Assembly: GCA_016713135.1 (NCBI GenBank)
Contig: JADJPR010000009.1
Span: 1-15,614 of the forward strand
DNA from: Rhodanobacteraceae bacterium
GTDB lineage: Bacteria; Pseudomonadota; Gammaproteobacteria; Xanthomonadales; SZUA-5
Direction of reading: 5' to 3'
Length of the DNA stretch: 15,614 nucleotides
Notes under the pieces: generated by a model
What the model was told of the DNA's origin: nothing
The model's database searches: none
The model's input: the letters and a program-made list of their open reading frames with translations, nothing else
Made by a program: the position numbers and the translations under genes
Shown: positions 1 through 7,291 of the stretch, piece by piece
How the letters are laid out: each line of letters starts with the position of its first letter
Numbering within the stretch: position 1 is the stretch's first letter

Positions 1-1492
1 GATCGCGTCGTGCAATCGACCAGCAACACGGTGATGTCCGGCTGATGGTTGGCGCCCGTCGAATCCAGCGCCGAGGTGCTGCATCCATCGAGCGAACGCA
101 GCGCGGCAACGCCGTGACCGCGCGTCGGCGCAGTTGGCGGACCTGTTCCGATGCGCCGCATTCTGCCGGCCCACCCAGCGCTCTCTTGGGGCCGACAACC
201 CGCTTCGACGCGCAGCCGCGATCGGCGGGCGCCCGCACACCCACCTGGGACGGCGAACACCTGAGCAGTATCGATGCCAGCAGCACCACCGTTTCACGCA
301 CGTCACCTGACCGTGACCGGCGGCGCCAGCCGAACTGCGCGTGGAAGATGCCGACGGGCGCGTCGCCACGACCCGGCACGTGTTCAGCTACGCACCGGGC
401 CGCTGCGCGATGACCATCCTCGGTCCGGACCGCCTGCTGCAGGGGCTGCCGAATGCCTTTGGCGTGCGCGTGACGGCGAGGAGTACTCCGGCGACGACTA
501 TCCGGAGCTTTCCGACGAGCCTCGGTTTTGGCCGCCAGCGCGTGCTTACCGCACGCTGATCGGTACCGCGAGCGCGCCCGACCAGTTCTTCGCTCTTGAG
601 CGTCAGCCACCCGGTCCTACGGAGCCGCCGAACGGCGCGTCGCGCGCATCTGTCCAGACGGCCGCGCCCGGCGATCCAGGCCAAACCCCCGCCAGCCTGG
701 CGCTGAATGCGAGATACGTGGACCTGGTGCTGACCGCGCTGGCGGCGTGCCGCCCTTTCGACGGACCCCTGGTGTGCCGGGGCGACGAGGATGGGAACCC
801 GAAGGCTCGCCGGGCAGACTGGCAGATGCGATTTCGACCCGCTCCAGGTTGTCACCAGAAGCGCGCGCAACCGTCTTCGATGGCGAACGACGGCTTCACC
901 GCACTGCTGATCCCGATCGTCGCCAGCCAGGCGCTCGCCGCGACCCTCGATTCGCCGTCTGCGCCGTCCACCTGCATCGATCATGCGATCAGCATCGCGA
1001 TTGCCAGGCACCGCGCCCTTCGACGTGCGCTCGACTTCGGCGACGGCAGCAGTCCCTACAGCACGCGCACCAGCAACCGCAGCCTGCAACTCGTGCGTGC
1101 CTGGGCACCGGCGAGAGCGGAAGCCCGCGCACGCTGAGCCTGCGGGTGCGGACAGCGCCGGTGGCAGCACCGAGCTGACGCGCCAGCCGGTGCCGGTCAA
1201 CGCCGCGGTCGATGTCGAGGTCAGGCTGCGCAACGCCGCCGCCCAGAACATCCACATCCACGACCGCAGCACGCCGCCCGGCGGCTGGTTCGATCCCGCG
1301 ACACGGCTGACCCCGGGCGCCACGCGCATCGAACGGTGCGCTCCCCGCAGAGGCCTGCGAGGGCCAGGTCGAACGGGGCGCGGGCGCAATTCCACGCAAC
1401 TGATCGAGCGCAGTTGCACCTACCGCAAGCGCGAACCTGCCGCCTGCCTGACCTTCACCGAATCCGGTGGCGCCATGCTCTCCTGCGACTGA
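1..1492 (+). pseudogene. Fragmentary coding remnant, unidentified probable exported protein
   Basis: I do not recognise this gene. Plausible protein-like stretches appear in all three + frames with no single open frame across them, as expected of a gene carrying many indels. Around 310-420, frames 1 and 2 give an extracellular-domain-like stretch (HLTVTGG, then AELRVEDADGRVATTRHVF). The best-supported part is about 1183-1492 in frame 2. It reads PVNAAVDVEVRLRNAAAQN, then a DPATRLTPGATR turn, and ends with a two-cysteine segment (SCTYRKREPAACLTF) and SCD before a TGA at 1490-1492. The flavour is beta-rich and secreted, but no catalytic motif is visible. The 5' end lies outside the window. It could be a decayed gene, a badly sequenced intact gene, or two genes. 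Function unknown. Confidence 0.3.
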
Positions 1493-1507
1493 GCCTGACC
1501 GGGCGGT

Positions 1508-1830
1508 AGATCCGGGGCCGACAACAACCCCCACCCAGGTGCCGATCGTTGGTACCGACACCCGACCACGACCAGCGTGCCGGGCGCGTCGGCGGCACGG
1601 CCGATCGCGGCGCGCACGAGTTCGCAGGGACGGCAGCTTCGCCCGCGATCCTGCCGGGCAATGTCGGCGGCAACCCGACGCAGCTGTTGCGGGCACCGAT
1701 TCCCTTTGCTGTCCAGCGATTTGCTGGCGCCTTCCTGGGCAAACATGCCAGGGCCCGGGAGCAGGCCGCCGTCTCGCCGATCGCCAGCGCGAGGACGAAT
1801 GCCCACTTCGCTGCTACCGGGCTCACCTGA
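1508..1830 (+). pseudogene. Remnant resembling the C-terminus of a choice-of-anchor Q / beta-helix protein
   Basis: One + frame is open from just after a stop at 1507 to a TGA at 1828-1830. At 1570-1623 it reads DQRAGRVGGTADRGAHEF. This strongly recalls the DQRG...R...VDIGAxEF ending that closes parallel beta-helix repeats in exported choice-of-anchor Q domain proteins. The match lacks a few residues between DQR and GG, consistent with indels. The sequence after the motif (to 1830) is not recognisable, and no beta-helix is readable upstream in the same frame. It may be the tail of the broken coding sequence at 1-1492 or of a separate gene. The motif identification is from memory of the family. 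Confidence 0.25.
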
Positions 1831-1889
1831 CTGAAGCCCGGAGCCAACCCCGATGAGGAAACCACTGACCGGAGCCGCGATGCGAAGAG

Positions 1890-1961
1890 CGTTCGGACAA
1901 GGTCCGAACCCACAGATGCCGCGAGCTTGCTGTGCGTGGGTTTGGACCCTTGTCCAAACGC
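1890..1961. repeat. REP-like double palindrome forming one long imperfect hairpin
   Basis: Two perfect 8-bp stems lie side by side. GTTCGGAC (1891-1898) pairs with GTCCGAAC (1902-1909) across an AAG loop. GTTTGGAC (1940-1947) pairs with GTCCAAAC (1952-1959) across CCTT. The two halves are also inverted copies of each other: GCGTTCGGACAAGG-TCCGAACCCACA on the left matches the reverse complement of TGGGTTTGGACCCTTGTCCAAACGC on the right, around a loop near 1915-1930. The element can therefore fold either as two small hairpins or as one cruciform of roughly 25 pairs. This architecture is typical of REP/BIME intergenic elements, which are often numerous in a genome. No second copy is present in this window. 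It could also act as an mRNA end or processing structure for whatever lies upstream. Confidence 0.6.
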
Positions 1962-2219
1962 GGTTGTCTTGGGGCGCTCCCGCGATGAGGATTGGTACGA
2001 ATCAGGACCGCACTCGGTTCAAGGGCGCAGCGGCGATGCCCTTCCCGACCCCCGTCAGGAAAGCGCCAGGCGCCCGCGTCGCGGGTTTAGGCCCGTTGGA
2101 TGGCGGACGCGAGGACCCGGCCTGGCGTCGCGCGGCTCCGGAGCACGCGGTGTCTCTGGTGGCGTGACGGCCGACCGCGCCGGCGGCCGCGTGCTGACCG
2201 CCGCAGTGCCGCGCCGGCG

Positions 2220-2235
2220 CTGCAAACGATTGCAG
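2220..2235. promoter_or_regulatory. LacI/GalR-family-type operator upstream of the alpha-amylase
   Basis: CTGCAAACGATTGCAG is a 16-bp palindrome with mismatches only at the two bases flanking the central CG. A TGCAA half-site mirrored around a central CpG is the hallmark of LacI/GalR-family operators, and such regulators commonly control maltose/starch genes. The site ends 62 bases before the proposed amylase start at 2298. A weak promoter candidate overlaps or follows it (TCGACA near 2240, GACACT 17 bases later), which would suit repression. No LacI-family gene is in the window, so the regulator would act from elsewhere. Confidence 0.5.
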
Positions 2236-2297
2236 TCACTCGACAGGGCCGCCTCGGCTCGGGACACTGCCTGCTTTCCGATCGCTTGGGGCTTTGT

Positions 2298-3952
2298 ATG
2301 TCGATATCGTGGATGCGATCGGTCTGTACCGGGCCGCTGCTTGTGGCTGCCTGATTCGAACGCGGGTGACAGGGCTGCCGCCTTGATCCTTTCGGCGCAA
2401 TGCCACGACTTCCTGATGACTGATCGCTGACGATGGCGATTCGGGCAATGACCAATCGGTGGGACGCATGCCCGATGCCGACACCCTCCGGAGTTTCGCC
2501 GGCGGCGATATCCAGGGGTGATCGACAAGATCGAATCGGATTATTTCAACGCCCTGGTGTGGATGCTGATCTGGACTACGCCGCTGATCGAAAACGTCCA
2601 TGGCCACGTCGGCGAGAACGAATGGGGCAAGACCTACGCCTATCACGGCTACCGGCCCAGGACTGGACCGGTCGATCCCAATCTGGGCGACGAGGCGCTG
2701 ATGGCCAAGATGATCGCCGCAGCCCACGGCAGGCCTGCGGGTGCTGAAGGATGTGATTCTCAACCACGCCGGCGCGCCGACGAAGATCGACCCGAAGTGG
2801 CCCGCCGACTGGTGCGTCCGGGTCCGGCGTGCACCTACACCAGCTTGCCACGACGGCCACCTGCGAGCTGGAGTTTCACCCTGCAGGACATCCGCACCGA
2901 ATCCGAAGAGCCGGTCGAACTGCCCGACTTCCCTGGTCGAAAAGTGGCGCTCCGAAGGCCGGCTGGAACAGGAACCGGCTGAGCTGGATACCTTCTTCGA
3001 GCGCACGAAATCTGCCGCGGGCGCCAAAGTACTATCTGGTCAAGTGGTTGACCGACTGGGTGCGCGATCATGGCATCGACGGCTTTCGCATCGATACCGC
3101 CAAGCACGTCGACCCCGAAATCTGGGCGGTGCTCAAACGCGAGGCCGAGTTTGCCCTGGCGCAGTGGCGTGCTCGCAATCCCGATCGTATCAGGCCCGAT
3201 CGCCCCTTCTACATGTTCGGGGAGGTCTTCAACTACGGCGTCGCCGGATTCCAGAACGCCGCCGAGGAGGGCCTGGCCTACGACTACGGCGACCGTCAGG
3301 TCGACTTCTACGAGCTGGGCTTCGACGCTCTGATCAACATGGGCTTTGCCACCCACGCGGCGCAGCCTGCCGGGGCGCTGTTCGCGCAGTACCACCAGGA
3401 GTTGCAGGGCCGATTCGCCGGCAAGGGCGTGGTCAATTACATCAGCTCGCACGACGACATGGGTCCGCTGGACCCTGCGCGCAAGGATGCCTTCAATGCC
3501 GCGATCAAGTTGATGCTGGCGCCTGGGCGGCGCAGATCTACCACGGCGACGAACTTTCACGCAGTCTGGTGGTCCCCGGCACCAAGGGCGATGCGACCCT
3601 GCGCTCGTCGATGGACTGGTTGGCGGTCGAGGAGCAAGCCGAGATACTCGCCCATTGGCGCAAGCTCGGACAGTTCCGCCAGCGTTTTCCGGCCGTGGGC
3701 GCCGGCGTGCATCAGGAACTGCAAGCCAGGCCGCTGGTCTTCTCGCGCACGCTCCACGGCGCCGCGCCGGCGCTGGTGGCCCTGGACCTCAGGCGCAAGA
3801 ACAATGTGGTACCGGTCGCGGGCGTCTTCGAGGACGGCCAGGTCCTGCGCGATCATTACAACGACGAGGTCGATACCGTGCGCGATCAACGGGTCGAGGT
3901 GAGCGGCCGACGGCCGGTGTTGCTGCTGGCGGCGCAGGCGAACACACCGTAG
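2298..3952 (+). pseudogene. Secreted GH13 alpha-amylase, multiply frameshifted
   Basis: Glycoside hydrolase family 13 enzyme that would cleave alpha-1,4-glucans outside the cytoplasm. All four conserved GH13 regions are readable, but in alternating frames: DVILNH (about 2751-2768), GFRIDTAKH with the nucleophile Asp (about 3081-3107), GEVFNY with the acid/base Glu (about 3220-3237), and SSHDD with the stabilising Asp (about 3448-3462). The N-terminal part reads FLMTDR(F)DDGDSGND then FAGGDIQG, typical of the first barrel strand. The C-terminal beta domain ends at TAG 3950-3952. Start: ATG 2298 has GGGG 7 bases upstream and encodes a short hydrophobic leader ending LLVAAC, a signal-peptide-like start. 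At least eight indels are needed, near 2355, 2426, 2519, 2730, 2812, 2840-2880, 2930, 3015 and 3525. Catalytic residues survive on both sides of each break, so sequencing error is as likely as true decay. Length (about 550 residues) fits the family. Confidence 0.8.
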
Positions 3953-4187
3953 CGCAGCCCCGAGCTGCGTAGCGCGGCCCGGTGCCCAAGCCGTGTGTGC
4001 CCGGTTGACGCCAAATCGAGCCTGCGCGCCAGCGGTCGCAGCCATGCCAGCGTCAGCCTGCAACTGCCCTCGTGCCCTCGTGGCCAGCGCGATGCGAAAA
4101 AGCGCACCGGCAGGGGCGACCCGTCCTTGGCCGCGTGAGAAGCCGGAAATCTCGCAGCCTCTCAGCCCTGCTGGCGCTCCCCCGCCC

Positions 4188-5828
4188 TCAGCGCCCCAGG
4201 TCGCGAGCCTTCGATACAGCGTCGCCCGCGGATCCCGAGGCGCGCGGCGGCAGCGTCGACATCGTCGCCGGATCGGGCCATCGCCGCTTCGATCAGGCGT
4301 CGTTCCTCGCGGGCGAGCTGGCTGGCCAGGTCTTCCCCGGCCGTGGCGGCGCCGCGGGATCTCCGGGCGCAGTTCCTCGGCGGTGAGTGCCGCATCGTGG
4401 TCGAGAAAGGCGACCGCGCGCTGCATCTCGCGTTCCAGCTCGCGGATGTTGCCGGGCCAGCGCCACGCGAGCAGCGCGTCGAGCGCGCGTTGGCTGATGC
4501 CGCGCACGCGCAGGCCGCGCGCCGCGGCGGCGCGGGCGAGGAAGTGCAGCGCAAGGTTGCCGATGTCGGCGACCCGTTCGCGCAAGGGCGGCAGTTCGAC
4601 TTCCCAGTCGGCGATGCGGTGCCAGAGGTCGTCGCGGAAAGCGCCGCTGGCGCGCATCGCGGCGAGATCGCGGTGAGTCGCGGAGACCACGCGCACGCGC
4701 GCCGGCCGCGCTACGGGCGCCAAGGCGCCAGACTTCACGCTCCTGCAGCACGCGCAAGATGCGCGCCTGGGTGGCTCGGCGCCATGTCGCCGATCTCATC
4801 GAGGAACAGGGGTGCCGCCGTCGGCGCGCTCGAACAGGCCGGCGCGTGCGTCGACGCCGGTGGCGACGCCCTTCTCGACGCCGAACAACTCGGCCTCCAG
4901 CAGGTCCTCCGGGAAGGCCGCGCAATTGACGGCGACGAAGGGCGTCTCCGGCTGGCCGCTGTGCGCGTGCAGGAAGCGCGCGAGCAGTTCCTTGCCGGTG
5001 CCGGATTCGCCGCGCACCAGCACGTGGATGCCACTGCGGGCGACCCGTGCGGCCTGCCGGTGCAGCTTGCGCACGCGCGGATCCAGCGGTTGCGGCGTGG
5101 GCCATTCGATCTCCGCCTCGGCGGGCGGCGCGCGTCGCGCCGGGCGCGCCAGCGCGAGCAGCGCATGCGCGAGCTCGGCGAGGTGGGAAAACCCGGCCGG
5201 ATCCTGGCCCGGCGCCAGCTCGGCCTGTACGCGCAGGTCCTCGTGTTCGAGTTCGATGGGTGTGCCGGTGTCGGTGCGCGCGAGGAACAGGCAGGCATCG
5301 GCTGAATCGGCGATCGCCAGCGCGCAGCGGCAGCAAGCGCATCCACGCTTCGCCGAGCGCACGCGCCAACTCGACGCGACCGGCGCCGGCGGCGGCGAGC
5401 CGCAGCAGCGGCGCCAGCGACTTGCGCGTGAAGCGATCGCTGGCGCCCGCCGCCAGGGTCACGGCCGGCAGCGGCGAAGTCGCGGGCGCGTCCGCCTGCG
5501 GCAGCGCCAGCGCCACCTCGGCGTCGCCCTCGGCGAGCGCCCGCAGGCGCAGCGGGACGTGGCCGAGGCGCAACTCGCACCCTTCCGGCAGCCGCACCCA
5601 GTCGCCCGGCGCGATGCGCACGCCGTCGATCTCGACACCATTGCGCGCGCCGAGATCGCGGATCGCCGGCACGGGTTCCAGGCGCAAGGTCGCGTGGCGG
5701 CGCGAGACTGTCGCCAGGGCGATGCAGGGCTCGCAATCGGCGTCACTGCCCAGCGTGTACTCGCGCGTGCCATCCAGCAGACAGCGGGTGCGCGCCGAGT
5801 CGTTGCCGATCAGCAGTTCAAAGCGCAT
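4188..5828 (-). pseudogene. FHA-domain sigma54-dependent-type AAA+ transcriptional regulator, frameshifted
   Basis: Bacterial enhancer-binding-protein architecture. An N-terminal FHA domain (residues about 5-97) carries LGS at 26-28, SRRH at 42-45 and RNG at 62-64, so it may bind phosphothreonine, although the usual GR is GS. A linker follows, then an AAA+ domain with Walker A GESGTGKE (4988-5011 complement), Walker B LFLDEIGDM (about 4783-4809), sensor/Arg-finger region WPGNIRELER, and a Fis-type helix-turn-helix (RATLYRRLATWG, about 4195-4230). The sigma54-contacting loop reads GVATGV (4853-4870) instead of GAFTGA. Frame is lost near 5315, 4810 (an extra C in a CCCC run), 4780, 4728, 4350 and 4225. 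The end is uncertain: one base restores a TGA at 4188-4190, directly after the helix-turn-helix. It starts 3 nt after the antiporter stop, so the two are almost certainly co-transcribed. Confidence 0.8.
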
Positions 5829-5831
5829 CGA

Positions 5832-7066
5832 TCAGTGCGTCGCGGACTTCGGCAACAGCCGGCCGATCGTGCTGCCCTGCACCAGCAGCGAGAACAGCAC
5901 GATCGCGTAGGTTGCCATCAGCAGTTGTTCGCGGATCGGCCCCGGCGGCAGCGATAGCGCGAGCGCCACCGAGATGCCGCCGCGCAATCCGCCCCAGGTC
6001 AGGATGCGCACGGTGCGTTCGGGAAGGCGTGGCGCATGCGGAAGGCGGCGATCGGCAGCCCAACGCTGACCCAACGCGCGAGCAGCGCCACCGGGATCAG
6101 GACCAGGCCGGCGACCAGGTACTGTCCATGGAAGGTCAGCACCAGCACTTCGACGCCGATCAGCAGGAACAGCACCGCGTTGAGGATCTCGTCGATCAGT
6201 TCCCAGAAGTCGTCGAGGCGCTCGCGCGTCTGCTGCGACATTGCCAGCGCGCGTCCGTGATTGCCGATGTAGAGGCCGGCGACGACGATCGCGATCGGTG
6301 CCGAGGCGTGCAGGCGGAAGGCCAGCGCATAGCCACCCATGACGATCGCCAGCGTCAGCAGCACCTCCACATCGTACTTGTCGACCCGCTTCAGCAGGTG
6401 GAAACCGATCCAGCCGAGCACCAGCCCGAAGACGGCGCCGCCGACCGCTTCGAACAGGAACAGCTTGCCGATGCCCTCGATGCTGGCCGGCGCGCTGCCG
6501 TTGGCGATGCCGAGCAGCACGATGAACACGACGACGCCGATGCCGTCGTTGAACAGCGATTCGCCGGCGATCTTGATCTCCAGCGCCTTCGGCGCACCCA
6601 GGCGCTTGAGGGTTGCCATCACCGCGATCGGATCGGTGGGCGCGATCAGCGCGCCGAACAGCAGGCACCACACCAGCGGCAGCGGGATGCCCATCACGGT
6701 GAACACACACCAGGCGCCAAGCCCGAGCACCGCGGTGGAGATCAGCACGCCGACGCTGGCCAGCGTGGCCACCACCCAGCGCTGTTCGCGCAGCCGCTCG
6801 AGGTCGACGTGCAGCGCACCGGCGAACAGCAGGAAACTCAGCATGCCGTGCAGCAGGGCCTCGTCGAAATCGATCTGGTGCAGCATGGTTTCGACATCGC
6901 TGGCGAAATCGAGCCCGGCGCGCCGCATCAGCGCGAGCGCGAGCGACAGCACCAGGCCAAGCAGCATCACGCCGAGCGTGGTCGGCAACTTCAGCCAGCG
7001 GTGATTGATCCATGCGAACAGCGCGGCGGCGCTGATGACGATCGCGGCGAGGTCGAAGAGATGCAT
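5832..7066 (-). CDS. CPA1/NhaP-type Na+(K+)/H+ antiporter (one frameshift)
   Basis: Inner-membrane cation/proton exchanger of the CPA1 family (NhaP-like). It begins at ATG 7064-7066 with a hydrophobic N-terminus (HLFDLAAIVISAAALFAWI) and runs as about a dozen membrane segments. The family signature PTDPIAV and the GESLFNDG motif are both intact; the latter contains the transport-site Asn-Asp pair. The later segment RTVRILTWGGLRGGISVALA is the conserved penultimate region. A single missing base near 6020 shifts the frame after AAFRMRHAFP; restoring it joins the two parts into a protein of about 411 residues ending LLPKSATH, normal for the family without a long C-terminal domain. It is the first gene of a minus-strand pair with the FHA regulator and is divergent from the histidine kinase. 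Which ion it moves cannot be read from sequence. Confidence 0.88.
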
Positions 7067-7291
7067 GGCGGCGCCCCGGATTGGCCTGGCCCGATCATAA
7101 GGTCAGAACGACGTCGATCGCCCCCGGCATTCGTCCGACCGCGCGCCCGCGCCTTGCCGGACGGCGAGGACGACCCTGGCCCGGCCTGCAAACAACCGCG
7201 CGCCAAGCAACGGCCAGCCGTTGTCGTCAGGTGCGATCATGTGAGCTGCCATGCCCGGTTCGCCGCCTACCCCGATGCGCCAGCTCCGTCC
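7067..7291. promoter_or_regulatory. Divergent intergenic region between antiporter and histidine kinase
   Basis: The 225 bases between the two divergent starts must hold the promoters of both operons. I see no convincing -35/-10 pair, sigma54 -24/-12 element or clear operator in it. Short open frames here are extensions of the kinase or antiporter frames and have no gene-like content. Confidence 0.35.

Larger units (their letters stand above)
1831..2297. other. Intergenic region upstream of the amylase
   Basis: This gap of about 470 bases contains no gene I can support. It holds a REP-like double hairpin (1890-1961) and a LacI-type palindrome (2220-2235). Between them (1962-2219) the sequence is high-GC with open frames on both strands that read as arginine/alanine-rich shadow translations, and I see nothing else in it. 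The amylase promoter should lie in its last 80 bases. Confidence 0.5.

Noticed and set aside
388..1419. Long minus-strand open frame opposite the fragmentary first region
   Set aside because: Arginine-rich, low-complexity translation with no motif or plausible start. It is a typical high-GC shadow frame.
1890..1961. Integron attC site
   Set aside because: It is palindromic, but has no GTTRRRY core site, no R'/R'' arrangement and no integrase or cassette structure nearby.
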